This document shows, piece after piece, positions 1-8,854 of a stretch of DNA of 64,000 bases. How positions within the stretch are numbered: the first letter of the stretch is position 1; each line of letters opens with the position of its first letter. The translations under genes were made by a program, and so were the position numbers. The stretch is from NCBI RefSeq assembly GCF_039831995.1, contig NZ_JBDOIO010000004.1, positions 372,001 through 436,000 on the forward strand, given 5' to 3'. The notes under the pieces are model-generated. The model was not told where the DNA came from, searched no databases, and saw only the letters and a program-made list of their open reading frames with translations. The stretch comes from Paenibacillus pabuli (GTDB lineage Bacteria > Bacillota > Bacilli > Paenibacillales > Paenibacillaceae).

Positions 1-986
1 CGTTTGTTGCAAATGAAAACTATTGGGGAGGCAAACCCGAAATTCAAAAAATCGTAGCCAAAGTTCTCCCGGCAGGAGAGACAACGTTTCTGGCCTTGCA
101 AAAGGGTGAAATTGACTTCGTGTTCACGGATGACCGGGGTGCCGACAGTATTGATGTCCATGCCATGAATCAACTGGCGGAATCAGGAGAGTATCAGGTC
201 GTACGAAGTGAGCCGATGAACACGAGCATCATTGCGGCCAATAGCAGCAAAAAGGATAACCCGGTCAGTGAAACAGCCGTTCGGGAAGCCATCTGGCATG
301 CCATCGATCGGGATACGATCAGCAACGACATTTTTGAGGGGACACAGACACCTGCCCAGACCCTATTCTCTTCCAATGTGAATTACGCCGACGTGGAATT
401 GAAGACACGACTTTATGATGTAAGTGCTGCAGAGAAGCTGCTGGACGAAGCGGGCTGGACTTTAGCTAGTGGTGCTGCTGTACGAACCAAAGAAGGGCAA
501 GAGCTGAAGATGGATTTATATTATGACAGCAATTCCTCTACGCAGAAAACACAGGCTGAATACATTCAAAATGAATTGAAAAACATCGGTATCCAGCTAT
601 CCATTATCGGGGAAGAATCTTCTTCCATCGCAAACAGAAGATCTACGGGAGAGTACGATCTGCTGTTCAATCAAACCTGGGGACTGGCTTATGATCCTCA
701 GAGCACCATTTCCGCATTTGCCTCAAGCTCAGCCTATCTGCATACGACAAGCGGAATGCCTGACGCCGAGGAAATGTACGCCAAGATTGAAGACGTGATG
801 GTATCCACCGATGAGAATACAAGGAAATCACTATACGCCGACATCATGACCATGGTTCACGAGGAAGCCGTGTTTATCCCTATTACGAACGGAAGCATGA
901 CCATCGTTGCACCAAAGAACCTGGATGGCATTGCATTTAAGCAGACCCAATTTGAGCTGCCATTCGAGCGAATGAAATTTCAATAG
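1..986 (+). CDS. cntA: Substrate-binding protein of an opine-metallophore/nickel-peptide type ABC importer (3' part)
   Basis: The reading frame is open from base 3, so the gene begins before the window; about 328 C-terminal residues are visible. They show the SBP_bac_5 fold common to NikA, CntA and OppA: the early ENYWGGKPEIQKIV stretch, then VREAIWHAIDRD and AEKLLDEAGW. It would capture a metal-chelate (zinc or nickel bound to a staphylopine-like opine) outside the membrane and deliver it to the two permeases that follow 35 bp later. The metallophore assignment rests on context: two permeases, two ATPases, CntE-like exporters and Zur boxes downstream. Plain dipeptide or nickel uptake is the alternative. 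The signal peptide and lipobox lie outside the window. Confidence 0.75.
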   Translation, partial: FVANENYWGGKPEIQKIVAKVLPAGETTFLALQKGEIDFVFTDDRGADSIDVHAMNQLAESGEYQVVRSEPMNTSIIAANSSKKDNPVSETAVREAIWHAIDRDTISNDIFEGTQTPAQTLFSSNVNYADVELKTRLYDVSAAEKLLDEAGWTLASGAAVRTKEGQELKMDLYYDSNSSTQKTQAEYIQNELKNIGIQLSIIGEESSSIANRRSTGEYDLLFNQTWGLAYDPQSTISAFASSSAYLHTTSGMPDAEEMYAKIEDVMVSTDENTRKSLYADIMTMVHEEAVFIPITNGSMTIVAPKNLDGIAFKQTQFELPFERMKFQ

Positions 987-1021
987 GGCACATTGGATTT
1001 CGTGTTGAAAAGGAGAAGGAT

Positions 1022-1957
1022 ATGGGGAGTTTTATCGTCAAACGAATTCTGCTCGCAATACCCCTGCTGTTGATTATTTCGTTTATAACCTTTGTTCTGA
1101 TCAATCTTTCACCGCTGGATCCTGCCGTTGTGGTGTTACAGGCGCAGGAAGTTCCGCAGATTACGGATGAGCTGGTTGCCCAAACCAAGGCGGAGCTTGG
1201 CATGGATCAGCCGTTTTTGATTCAATACGGGAACTGGCTGCTGGCTTGCCTGAAGCTGGACTTTGGCGAGTCCTATGTGACCGGGAATTCCGTCTGGTCC
1301 ATGATTGGCCCGGCATTTGTGAACACGCTCAAATTAACGCTGATATCTTCCGTGTTCATTATTCTCTTCTCGATCCTGTTAGGTGTTGTCTGTGCGATGA
1401 GGGAAGGGAAAATGATGGATAAGTCCGTACGGGGCTTCTCCTTCCTGCTGACGGCGATACCTTCCTACTGGCTTGCAGCTATGCTGATCTGGTACTTCTC
1501 CGTCAAGCTTGATCTGCTGCCCACCAGCGGAATGGATTCGCCGCAGAGCTATATTCTTCCGGTCATCGTCATTACGGTAAGTTATGTAGGTATCTACTTC
1601 AGGAGCGTCAGAAGCTCCATGCTGAACAATTTGAATGAAGATTATGTCCTTTACGCGCGAGCCAGCGGAATTCCCGAGAGAAGGGTAACACTGCATATTT
1701 TGAGAAATTCACTGCAGGTGTCCGTTTCCATCTTCTGTATGGCCATACCCATTGTACTTGGAAGCACCGTTGTGATTGAGAATGTGTTTGCCTGGCCAGG
1801 TCTCGGGCGGCTAAGCGTCAGATCCATACTGAGCAGGGACTATCCGATTATCCAGGCATACGTGCTTATTCTGGCTGTCACTTTTGTGCTGTTCAATACG
1901 CTTTCCGATATCGTGAACGCAGCAATGAATCCCAAACTCAGAAAGGAATTCGAATGA
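1022..1957 (+). CDS. cntB: ABC importer permease, CntB/NikB/OppB type
   Basis: 311-residue inner-membrane permease with the family start VKRILLAIPLLLIISFITF, a large first extracellular loop, and the BPD_transp_1 domain with the EAA loop near residues 200-225 (DYVLYARASGIPERRV). ATG is preceded by AGGAGAAGG. It forms the translocation pore with the next gene, whose ATG overlaps this stop codon as ATGA, so the two are translationally coupled. The length is what I recall for CntB. The substrate is inferred from the neighbours, not from this sequence. Confidence 0.8.
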   Translation: MGSFIVKRILLAIPLLLIISFITFVLINLSPLDPAVVVLQAQEVPQITDELVAQTKAELGMDQPFLIQYGNWLLACLKLDFGESYVTGNSVWSMIGPAFVNTLKLTLISSVFIILFSILLGVVCAMREGKMMDKSVRGFSFLLTAIPSYWLAAMLIWYFSVKLDLLPTSGMDSPQSYILPVIVITVSYVGIYFRSVRSSMLNNLNEDYVLYARASGIPERRVTLHILRNSLQVSVSIFCMAIPIVLGSTVVIENVFAWPGLGRLSVRSILSRDYPIIQAYVLILAVTFVLFNTLSDIVNAAMNPKLRKEFE

Positions 1958-2850
1958 GAAACCTTCGTAATTTAAGCCAGGATAAGCTAGCCATGGCGTC
2001 CCTTGCCTTTATCGTTGTGATGATCGCTGCTGGCGTTCTTGCTCCCTTGTTTGCACCGCATGATCCCGAAGAAGTGAACATGAAGCTCAGGTATGCGTCA
2101 GCATCCTGGTCGTATCTTCTCGGCAATGATCATCTGGGCAGATGTGTGTTGTCGCGGCTGATCTATGGCATTCGGCCAAGTGTACTGTGGGTTTTGGTTG
2201 CTCTGCTCGCCTCTGTTCTCCTGGGGGCCATCGTGGGGTTCATTTCCGGTTACTTCAAAGGGAAAACCGATGCGATTCTCATGAGGGTCTGTGATATTAT
2301 GCTTTCGTTTCCGGGATACGTGATGACGCTCGCTGTGGTTGGCATTTTGGGCGCCGGTCTTGAAAATATTCTGATCGCCTTTGTAGTCATGAAATGGGCA
2401 TGGTTTGCCCGGGTCATTCGTACATCGGTCATGCAATATTCCGAGATGGATTATGTGAAGTTCGCCAGGGCTTCCGGAATCAGCCACCTGCGCATCATTC
2501 ACAAGCACATTGTGCCCGTCACCTTTTCCGATATTGCTGTCATTTCGAGCAGTTCCATCTGTTCCATGATCCTGCAAATATCCGGGCTGTCATTTCTCGG
2601 ATTGGGCGTTCAGGCACCGCAAGCCGAGTGGGGCATGATGCTGAATGAGGCCAGAGAAGTCATGTTCTCCAGGCCGGAGCTGATGCTTGCGCCAGGTCTT
2701 GCGATCGTTTTGGTCGTATCGGCATTTAATTTTCTGTCCGATGCGCTGCAAGTGGCACTTGACCCCAAATTGATGACGTCCAAACCGGGCAGCAAGCTTC
2801 GCGGAAGGAAGAGAGGTGAGCAGGTCGCTTATGAATATATTGGAAGTTGA
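1954..2850 (+). CDS. cntC: ABC importer permease, CntC/NikC/OppC type
   Basis: 298 residues. A first transmembrane helix at about residues 10-33 ends in APLFAPHDP, the classical N-terminal signature of OppC/NikC/DppC proteins. A LLGNDHLGRCVLSRLIYG segment follows, which is the GTDxxGRD-like motif of the family, and then the BPD_transp_1 domain with an EAA loop at YVKFARASGISHLRI. It pairs with the preceding permease. The gene overlaps both its upstream and downstream neighbours, as expected inside a tight operon. Confidence 0.8.
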   Translation: MRNLRNLSQDKLAMASLAFIVVMIAAGVLAPLFAPHDPEEVNMKLRYASASWSYLLGNDHLGRCVLSRLIYGIRPSVLWVLVALLASVLLGAIVGFISGYFKGKTDAILMRVCDIMLSFPGYVMTLAVVGILGAGLENILIAFVVMKWAWFARVIRTSVMQYSEMDYVKFARASGISHLRIIHKHIVPVTFSDIAVISSSSICSMILQISGLSFLGLGVQAPQAEWGMMLNEAREVMFSRPELMLAPGLAIVLVVSAFNFLSDALQVALDPKLMTSKPGSKLRGRKRGEQVAYEYIGS

Positions 2851-3655
2851 GCAACTGCGGATATGGGATGCACTTACGGAAGAGGTCATTGTGCACAACA
2901 GTTCATTCCAGCTGAAGCAAGGCCAGTGCCTCGCCATTGTAGGAGAAAGTGGAAGCGGCAAGTCGATGACATGCAGGTCCATCATGCGTCTGAATAAACC
3001 GGCCATCCGGCAGTCCGGCCGGATTCTGTTTCAAGGGGAAGATCTGAACAAGCTCACGGAACAGGAAATGCGCAAAAGAAGAGGGCGGAATCTGTGTATG
3101 ATTCTCCAGAACGGAATGGGTGCATTTGATCCCTCCTGTGTGATCGGCGTTCATCTGAGGGAGACCCTTCAAGCACATTACGGATGGAATGCCAAGGAAG
3201 TGGAGAAGAACATGAAATCCGCCATGGAACGGGTGATGCTGAGAAATCCGGTGGACATCATGAATCAATACCCTCACCAGCTGTCAGGAGGCATGCTGCA
3301 GCGGATCATGATTGCTCTTGCTCTCGTTTTGGAACCAGATGTGATCATTGCGGATGAACCTACAACGGCACTGGATACGATTTCTCAATACGAAGTGGTC
3401 GAGCAGCTGATCCAACTGCGGGAACGAATGGGATGCTCCATGATCTTTATCTCGCATGATCTGGGAGTTGTACGGAAGATCGCGGATGATGTTCTGGTCA
3501 TGAAGGATGGGCATATTGTGGAGTCGGGCAGCATTCGCTCCGTCTTTACAAAACCGCAGCATCCGTACACACAGTTTTTGGTATCCACCCGCCGGGAGCT
3601 AAGTAATCATTTCAGGCAATTGATGCAGGAGGAACAGCATATTGCTAAACGTTGA
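2831..3655 (+). CDS. cntD: ABC importer ATPase, CntD/NikD/OppD type
   Basis: About 274 residues. Walker A is GESGSGKS, the signature is LSGGMLQR, Walker B is [11 protein letters not shown] and the switch histidine lies in IFISHDLG; the C-terminal HPYT segment is typical of OppD-class ATPases. I chose ATG at 2831, nine bases after GAGGTGAG; a GTG at 2816 in the same frame is possible. It powers import through the two permeases together with the second ATPase. It overlaps the end of the permease gene. Confidence 0.78.
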   Translation: MNILEVEQLRIWDALTEEVIVHNSSFQLKQGQCLAIVGESGSGKSMTCRSIMRLNKPAIRQSGRILFQGEDLNKLTEQEMRKRRGRNLCMILQNGMGAFDPSCVIGVHLRETLQAHYGWNAKEVEKNMKSAMERVMLRNPVDIMNQYPHQLSGGMLQRIMIALALVLEPDVIIADEPTTALDTISQYEVVEQLIQLRERMGCSMIFISHDLGVVRKIADDVLVMKDGHIVESGSIRSVFTKPQHPYTQFLVSTRRELSNHFRQLMQEEQHIAKR

Positions 3656-4394
3656 CCATGTTCATAAATCCTATCCGCAAGGCGGCTTGTTTACGGGAGG
3701 CAGGCAATCCGTTCTGCACGATGTCAGTTTTGAATGTTATCGCGGGGAATGCCTGGGTATCATCGGGGAGAGCGGGAGCGGAAAATCCACCTTGGGCAGA
3801 CTGATTTTGGGGATGGAGCGCCCGGATCAAGGGACGATTTCGATCGAAGGCAGATCCGTACTGGACAGAAAGGCAAGAAGGGGCAGGATCAGTGCCGTTT
3901 TTCAGGATTACAAGTCATCGATCAATCCGTTTTTTACCGTGGAGGAAGCCATCATGGAGCCACTACGCCTGCAAAAAAAGAACCCAGAAGGCAATGCCCA
4001 TTCGCTCAAAATTGATGTTCTGCTTAGCCAGGTTGGACTGGACAAATCATACCGATCCAAGTATCCGCATGAATTGTCAGGGGGAGAAGTTCAACGGGTC
4101 TGCATCGCCAGGGCAATTTCAACAGAGCCTCAGTGCATTGTGCTGGACGAAGCGATCAGTTCGCTGGATGTATCGGTTCAGACTCAGGTGCTCCACGTGC
4201 TGAAAGAGCTGAAGGAAATCTATCAGATGACTTATATTTTCATTACCCACGATATACAGGCAGCTGCTTATATTTGTGACAGAGTGATCATTTTCAGAGA
4301 GGGCCGCATGGAAGAAATGGTGCCTATCGAACAGCTGAAAACCGTGAAATCCGAGTATGCGAGAAAGCTGCTGGATCATTTAATTACTTTCTAA
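3642..4394 (+). CDS. cntF: ABC importer ATPase, CntF/NikE/OppF type
   Basis: 250 residues starting from TTG eight bases after AGGAGG. Walker [10 protein letters not shown], signature LSGGEVQR, and a Walker B region reading VLDEAISSLD, where the usual DEPTSALD is altered but the catalytic Glu is kept. It overlaps the preceding ATPase by 14 bases. The two ATPases of Nik/Opp/Cnt systems form a heterodimer. A strong AAAGGAG site follows for the exporter gene, so import and export are probably one transcript. Confidence 0.78.
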   Translation: MLNVDHVHKSYPQGGLFTGGRQSVLHDVSFECYRGECLGIIGESGSGKSTLGRLILGMERPDQGTISIEGRSVLDRKARRGRISAVFQDYKSSINPFFTVEEAIMEPLRLQKKNPEGNAHSLKIDVLLSQVGLDKSYRSKYPHELSGGEVQRVCIARAISTEPQCIVLDEAISSLDVSVQTQVLHVLKELKEIYQMTYIFITHDIQAAAYICDRVIIFREGRMEEMVPIEQLKTVKSEYARKLLDHLITF

Positions 4395-4407
4395 AGGAGA
4401 ACACACC

Positions 4408-5616
4408 GTGAGCGGAGCATTGTCATGGCCATTTCTGCGTTTATATCTATTGACGCTCTTTTACTTCAGTGCTAACGCCATCCTCAATGTCATTATCCCT
4501 CTAAGAGGTGAATCACTGGGGGCAAGCAGCACAGTCATTGGTCTCGTCATGGGAGCGTACATGTTCACAACGATGTTTTTCAGGCCATGGGCAGGTCAGA
4601 TTATCCAAAAGCATGGACCGATCAGGATCCTTCGCATCATACTGATTCTGAACGGGCTGGCGCTGATCCTGTATACCTTTACCGGATTGGGGGGCTATTT
4701 CGTAGCCCGTGCACTGCAAGGCGTGTCTACCGCCTTTTTCTCCATGGCGCTTCAGATTGGCATCATTGATGCATTGCCCGAGAAGGATCGTTCACAGGGG
4801 ATCTCATACTACTCCCTCTTTTCCTATATCCCGGGTATTGCCGGACCTGTGCTTGCTCTGGGACTGTGGAATGCGGGCGGGATGGATTATTTCTCGATCT
4901 TCATGATTGTGATTGCCATGGTAACAGGACTGTTTGGTTACAGTGTCAGGATGGACAAGACGAAGGAACGAGAAACTGACACAACACAGGATGAGACAGG
5001 ACAGAAGCTCCGAATGCTGGATTCCTTCGGGGAGCTGATCCGAAATCCGTTTTTGTTCAAATGCAGTGTCATTATGCTCATCTCGTCGATTGTATTTGGC
5101 GCCATAACGGCGTTTATTCCGTTGTATGCTCCACAATTGAATCACGGGAATGCAGGAGTGTTTCTGATGATTCAGGCGGCGGTCGTCGTGGTTGCCCGTA
5201 TAATGCTTAGAAAAAAAATTCCATCGGACGGAACATGGCACTCTTCGTTTATGATGGGTACGATGCTGCTTCTGACACTCGCTGCTGCGTGCGTGGGATT
5301 GTCCATTCAGGCAGGTGCCATCCTGTTGTATCTGGGCGCTGGACTCATGGGAATTGCGCAGGCAATCGTATATCCGACGCTGACGACTTATCTGTCCTTT
5401 GTCCTGCCACAGACGAACCGCAATGTGCTGATTGGTTTATTCATTGCAACGGCAGATCTGGGCGTCTCGCTTGGAGGTGTCGTTATGGGACCGGTTGCGG
5501 ATCTGTCTTCCTTTTCATGGATGTATATGATCTGTGCAGTACTTGGAGCGCTGATGATTATTTTTGCGTATGACCGTAGGGGACTATTGTCAGTGATGAG
5601 ATCGAAGGAAGGCTGA
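4408..5616 (+). CDS. cntE: MFS exporter, CntE (metallophore export) type
   Basis: 402-residue major facilitator with 12 predicted helices. The helix 2-3 region (GLVMGAYMFTTMFFRPWAG) and the PTLTTYLSF motif in the second half are shared with the next MFS gene. Starts at GTG after AAAGGAG, 13 bp behind the second importer ATPase. In staphylopine-type systems the operon pairs the CntABCDF importer with CntE, which exports the free metallophore, and that is the role I infer. The biosynthesis genes (cntKLM type) are not in the window and would lie upstream. A generic drug efflux pump is the alternative. Confidence 0.65.
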   Translation: MSGALSWPFLRLYLLTLFYFSANAILNVIIPLRGESLGASSTVIGLVMGAYMFTTMFFRPWAGQIIQKHGPIRILRIILILNGLALILYTFTGLGGYFVARALQGVSTAFFSMALQIGIIDALPEKDRSQGISYYSLFSYIPGIAGPVLALGLWNAGGMDYFSIFMIVIAMVTGLFGYSVRMDKTKERETDTTQDETGQKLRMLDSFGELIRNPFLFKCSVIMLISSIVFGAITAFIPLYAPQLNHGNAGVFLMIQAAVVVVARIMLRKKIPSDGTWHSSFMMGTMLLLTLAAACVGLSIQAGAILLYLGAGLMGIAQAIVYPTLTTYLSFVLPQTNRNVLIGLFIATADLGVSLGGVVMGPVADLSSFSWMYMICAVLGALMIIFAYDRRGLLSVMRSKEG

Positions 5617-5639
5617 TGCGGAATGCGTCAGCTTTTTTG
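5612..5639 (+). terminator. Rho-independent terminator of the importer operon
   Basis: GCTGATGC and GCGTCAGC form an eight-pair stem with one G-U pair and a GGAAT loop, followed by six T. The stem includes the stop codon of the MFS gene, so termination directly follows translation. Confidence 0.8.
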
Positions 5640-5670
5640 TTCTGTTGGTCATTGTACACCTACAAATTCA

Positions 5671-5699
5671 TTGACAATACAAGCAGTATACGATAAATT
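5671..5699 (+). promoter_or_regulatory. Sigma-A promoter of the second MFS exporter
   Basis: TTGACA at 5671 and TAAATT at 5694 with a 17-bp spacer. The -10 match is moderate. The Zur-like palindrome lies just downstream, in the region of the transcript start, an arrangement that repeats in front of the COG0523 gene. Confidence 0.55.
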
Positions 5700-5707
5700 G
5701 TCCTTTT

Positions 5708-5726
5708 AATCATAATGATTACGATT
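5708..5726. promoter_or_regulatory. Zur box
   Basis: AATCATAAT-G-ATTACGATT is a 9-1-9 inverted repeat with one mismatch between arms. It fits the Bacillus-type Zur operator (AATCGTAAT-N-ATTACGATT). It lies nine bases after the -10 hexamer, so bound Zn-Zur would block transcription. Established knowledge: Zur represses when zinc is sufficient. That this site is used is inference. Confidence 0.75.
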
Positions 5727-5773
5727 ATTCGACATATCTGCTCCGGCAATAGTGAGAAAGTGGGTACAAATTA

Positions 5774-7000
5774 ATGGATGCTTCTGCAAACAATCATGGC
5801 AAATTAAATCCGGTCTCTTTTTCCTTTATCCGGTTTTATATGCTGGCTTTTTTATTTTTTGCCGCAAATTCGGCCTTAACGATTATTCTTCCACTGAGAA
5901 GTGAAGCGGCAGGATTGAGTCAGGCCGAAATTGGCCTCATGATGGGAGCTTACATGCTCACGTGTATGCTTTTGAGGCCGCTGGCTGCACAGCTTCTGGG
6001 GAAATATGGTCCTCTTCGCGTCATGCAATGGCTGCTGCTTCTGCATGCCGCAACACTGGTGCTCTTCATGATCGGTGATGTGGAAGCATACCTCTGGCTG
6101 CGAGCATTGCAAGGTGTGGCGACTGCGTTTTTCTCCATGACCATGCAGGCGGGTATAGTGGAAAAGCTCGAAGACAAGGACCGGGCACAGGGGCTGTCCA
6201 TGTATACGCTCTTTACGATGGTTCCCTCTCTCATCGTTCCCATTCTGGCGATACAAATTTGGGAAAGTGCCAGTGATATTTGGTTTACGGTACTCCTGAT
6301 TGGTTTGGCGGCACTGCCACTTCTGATCGGATACCGCGTGGATCTGCCCAAGCATACAGTACAAAATAAGTCATATACGCTAAGGGATATGATCCGCTCT
6401 TTTCGTGGTATTTGGCGCAGCACGCCCCTGTTGATCAGCAGTGTAGTCATGCTGTTTGCTTCCTGCGTTTTTGGAGCCACGGCGACGTTTCTTCCGCTCT
6501 ATATGGTATCGACGGGACTTGCGAGTGCCGGGGTGTTTTTAACGATTCAGGGACTGGTTGTGATTCTATGCCGATTTATGTTGCGCAAAAAAATACCGTC
6601 CGACGGCAGCTGGAATACCTGGCTGATCGCAGGATTGCTGCTGTGCGCGGCACTGGGAACCCAGATGCTCGCGCTGCTGGAGTTCATTGGACCACTGGTG
6701 TACTTGTCCGCGGTGTTTAGTGGTTTTGCCCTGGCTCTCATGTACCCGACGTTGACGACATACCTGTCCTTCGTGCTCCCTGCTGATTCCAGGTATGTGC
6801 TGATGGGCATGTTCATGTCCTCCTACGATCTGGGTTTCTCCTTGGGCGGACTTGCCATGGGGCTGATTATTCAGAACAGCTCCTATTCCACGATGTTTAC
6901 GATCTGTACATTTCTTTCCGTGGCGGCCATGGTGCTGGTCGTCATATGTAGAAAACGGATGGAATCAGGCAATAGAGAAAGGCTCTCTACTGCAAACTGA
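5774..7000 (+). CDS. Second MFS exporter, paralog of the CntE-like protein
   Basis: 408 residues, 12 predicted helices, collinear with the preceding MFS. Shared segments include GLMMGAYMLTCMLLRP, DRAQGLSMYTLF, MLRKKIPSDGSW and PTLTTYLSFVLP, so the two genes are a tandem duplication that has diverged. It has its own promoter and Zur box and a terminator on either side, so it is expressed separately from the importer. Probable role: export of the same or a modified metallophore under zinc starvation. It might instead export a degradation product or recycle the apo-chelator. Confidence 0.68.
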   Translation: MDASANNHGKLNPVSFSFIRFYMLAFLFFAANSALTIILPLRSEAAGLSQAEIGLMMGAYMLTCMLLRPLAAQLLGKYGPLRVMQWLLLLHAATLVLFMIGDVEAYLWLRALQGVATAFFSMTMQAGIVEKLEDKDRAQGLSMYTLFTMVPSLIVPILAIQIWESASDIWFTVLLIGLAALPLLIGYRVDLPKHTVQNKSYTLRDMIRSFRGIWRSTPLLISSVVMLFASCVFGATATFLPLYMVSTGLASAGVFLTIQGLVVILCRFMLRKKIPSDGSWNTWLIAGLLLCAALGTQMLALLEFIGPLVYLSAVFSGFALALMYPTLTTYLSFVLPADSRYVLMGMFMSSYDLGFSLGGLAMGLIIQNSSYSTMFTICTFLSVAAMVLVVICRKRMESGNRERLSTAN

Positions 7001-7096
7001 GGAAGCTCTCTGTATAGGCAATGTGTTGTTGTGTGCTGGTTTTAACGACTCGTGCTGGCTGACCTTAGATTGCTATTTAGATGCAAAAGTTAATAG

Positions 7097-7170
7097 GCTT
7101 ACGGACTGAATTTCCGGGACGTATCATGATGATGTGAACAACCGGAACCAGACCGTAGGTCTTTTTTTTA
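7097..7170 (+). terminator. Complex terminator after the second MFS gene
   Basis: CTTACGGACT pairs imperfectly with AGACCGTAG and an inner CCGG/CCGG stem extends it; eight T follow at 7162. It separates the MFS unit from the zagA-rpsN unit. The 95 bases before it hold nothing I recognise. Confidence 0.55.
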
Positions 7171-7180
7171 CAGAAATGAT

Positions 7181-7209
7181 TTGACAACAGGAGCCAACAG
7201 GATTATAGT
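7181..7209 (+). promoter_or_regulatory. Sigma-A promoter of the zagA-rpsN unit
   Basis: TTGACA at 7181 and TATAGT at 7204 with a 17-bp spacer, a near-consensus promoter. The Zur box starts 11 bases after the -10 hexamer, at the expected transcript start. Confidence 0.75.
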
Positions 7210-7219
7210 CATTGTTGTT

Positions 7220-7238
7220 AATCGTAATAATTACTAAT
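7220..7238. promoter_or_regulatory. Zur box of zagA
   Basis: AATCGTAAT-A-ATTACTAAT is a 9-1-9 inverted repeat with a perfect left half-site and one mismatch in the right. Same position relative to its promoter as the box upstream of the second MFS gene. Zur control of the COG0523 gene and of the alternative S14 is known in Bacillus subtilis. Confidence 0.8.
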
Positions 7239-7282
7239 AAGGCCAATAATATATTGGCTGTCACTATAAGGAGTAGATACAA

Positions 7283-8479
7283 ATGACACAAAAGCAAGTT
7301 CCGGTAACGGTCCTCAGCGGTTACCTTGGTTCAGGTAAAACGACGGTGCTTAATCATGTACTGCACAATCGGCAGGGCCTTAAGGTCGCTGTCATTGTAA
7401 ATGACATGAGTGAGGTGAACATTGATGCAGCGCTGGTTAAGGGAGAAGCTACGTTGTCCCGAACCGAAGAGAAGCTGGTTGAGCTGTCCAATGGCTGCAT
7501 CTGCTGCACGCTGCGGGATGATCTGATGCAGGAGATCGAGAAACTGGCGAACGAAGGCCGGTTCGATTATATCCTGATTGAATCCACGGGCATCAGTGAA
7601 CCTGTCCCGGTAGCGCAGACCTTTACATACGCCGATGAAGAATCGGGTATTGATCTGACCCGTCTGGCGAAGCTGGACTGCCTGGTAACGGTGGTGGATG
7701 CCAACCGGTTCTGGCATGATTTTGCCTCAGGACAGAGCCTTTTGGATCGGAGTCAGGCAGCAGGAGAGGAAGATACCCGTGACGTGGTGGATTTGCTGAT
7801 TGACCAGATTGAGACGTGTGATGTCCTGCTGCTGAACAAATGTGATCTGGTCGATGAAGTGGAGCTGAACAAGCTTGAAGGCATCATCCGTAAACTTCAG
7901 CCCCATGCCAAGATGATTCGGACCGTGAAGGGGCAGGTGAATCCTGCTGAGATTTTAAATACAGGTCTCTTTGATTTTGAAAAAGCAAGCATGTCAGCCG
8001 GATGGATTCAGGAGCTGGAAAAAGAATCACACACCCCCGAGACGGAAGAGTACGGAATTGGCTCCTTCGTGTACCGTCGCAGGAAGCCATTCCATCCCGC
8101 ACGTCTGGCTGAGTTCATGAGCTACTGGCCGGAAGAGGTCGTTCGTGCCAAAGGCCTGGTTTGGCTGGCGGCTGAAGGAGATGTAGCAGCAAGCCTGAGC
8201 CAGGCGGGGCCTTCCATTCAGTTTGGACCTGCCGGACATTGGGTCGCGGCCTTGCCGGAAGCGGACAAGGAATTGATTTTTCGCACCGAGCCGGGTGTCC
8301 TGGAAAATTGGGACGCCCAGTGGGGAGACCGTCAGACCGAGCTGGTGATGATTGGGATCGAGATGGAGCGTGACATGATTGAGGATGAGCTGGACCAGTG
8401 CCTGCTCAGTGATGAGGAGATGCAAGCCGACTGGGGACGATTTGAGAATCCTCTGCCGTGGCCTGTTGAAACCGTCTGA
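7283..8479 (+). CDS. zagA: COG0523 GTPase, zinc metallochaperone ZagA/YciC type
   Basis: 398 residues, the length of Bacillus YciC. The G3E P-loop GYLGSGKT is at residues 13-20, the metal-binding CxCC motif (NGCICC) at residues 70-75, an ESTGISEP switch segment near 100, and NKCD as the GTP base-specificity motif. The CobW C-terminal domain covers residues 250 onward. Family knowledge: these GTPases hand zinc to essential enzymes such as folate enzymes during zinc limitation. ATG follows AAGGAG. With the Zur box upstream and rpsN downstream, the zinc assignment is firm compared with the cobalt or nitrile-hydratase chaperone branches of COG0523. Confidence 0.85.
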   Translation: MTQKQVPVTVLSGYLGSGKTTVLNHVLHNRQGLKVAVIVNDMSEVNIDAALVKGEATLSRTEEKLVELSNGCICCTLRDDLMQEIEKLANEGRFDYILIESTGISEPVPVAQTFTYADEESGIDLTRLAKLDCLVTVVDANRFWHDFASGQSLLDRSQAAGEEDTRDVVDLLIDQIETCDVLLLNKCDLVDEVELNKLEGIIRKLQPHAKMIRTVKGQVNPAEILNTGLFDFEKASMSAGWIQELEKESHTPETEEYGIGSFVYRRRKPFHPARLAEFMSYWPEEVVRAKGLVWLAAEGDVAASLSQAGPSIQFGPAGHWVAALPEADKELIFRTEPGVLENWDAQWGDRQTELVMIGIEMERDMIEDELDQCLLSDEEMQADWGRFENPLPWPVETV

Positions 8480-8551
8480 TCGGAAGAAGGTTCTGTATTT
8501 GGAATTATAAGGTGTAACATGTTCAAAAAAATCGTAAAGGAGCTGTAAATG

Positions 8552-8821
8552 ATGGCCAAAAAATCAAAAGTTGTTCGTGAAAAACAGCGTCAGGCAACGG
8601 TAGCCAAGTACGCAGAGCTGCGCCGGGAATTGAAGGAAAAAGGAGATTACGAAGCACTGCAGAGATTGCCGCGTAACGCCTCCCCAACAAGGCTGAAAAA
8701 TCGCTGCGAACTGACAGGGCGTCCAAGAGGATATTTGCGCAAATTCAAGGTTTCACGGATCGTCTTCCGCGAACTGGCCCATCAGGGACAGATTCCGGGC
8801 GTAACCAAGTCCAGCTGGTAA
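8552..8821 (+). CDS. rpsN: Ribosomal protein S14, zinc-independent paralog
   Basis: 89 residues from the second of two adjacent ATGs ([13 protein letters not shown]), which matches the S14 N-terminus. It carries the S14 core ([15 protein letters not shown]). The only cysteine visible is in NRCELTGR, so the CxxC-x12-CxxC zinc ribbon of the regular Gram-positive S14 is absent. Such C-minus S14 proteins replace the zinc form in 30S subunits under zinc starvation and free zinc. It lies about 70 bp behind zagA with no terminator between, so it shares the Zur-controlled transcript. Confidence 0.88.
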   Translation: MAKKSKVVREKQRQATVAKYAELRRELKEKGDYEALQRLPRNASPTRLKNRCELTGRPRGYLRKFKVSRIVFRELAHQGQIPGVTKSSW

Positions 8822-8854
8822 GACAGAGGACGTTCATTTTGGCAATGAAAGGCT

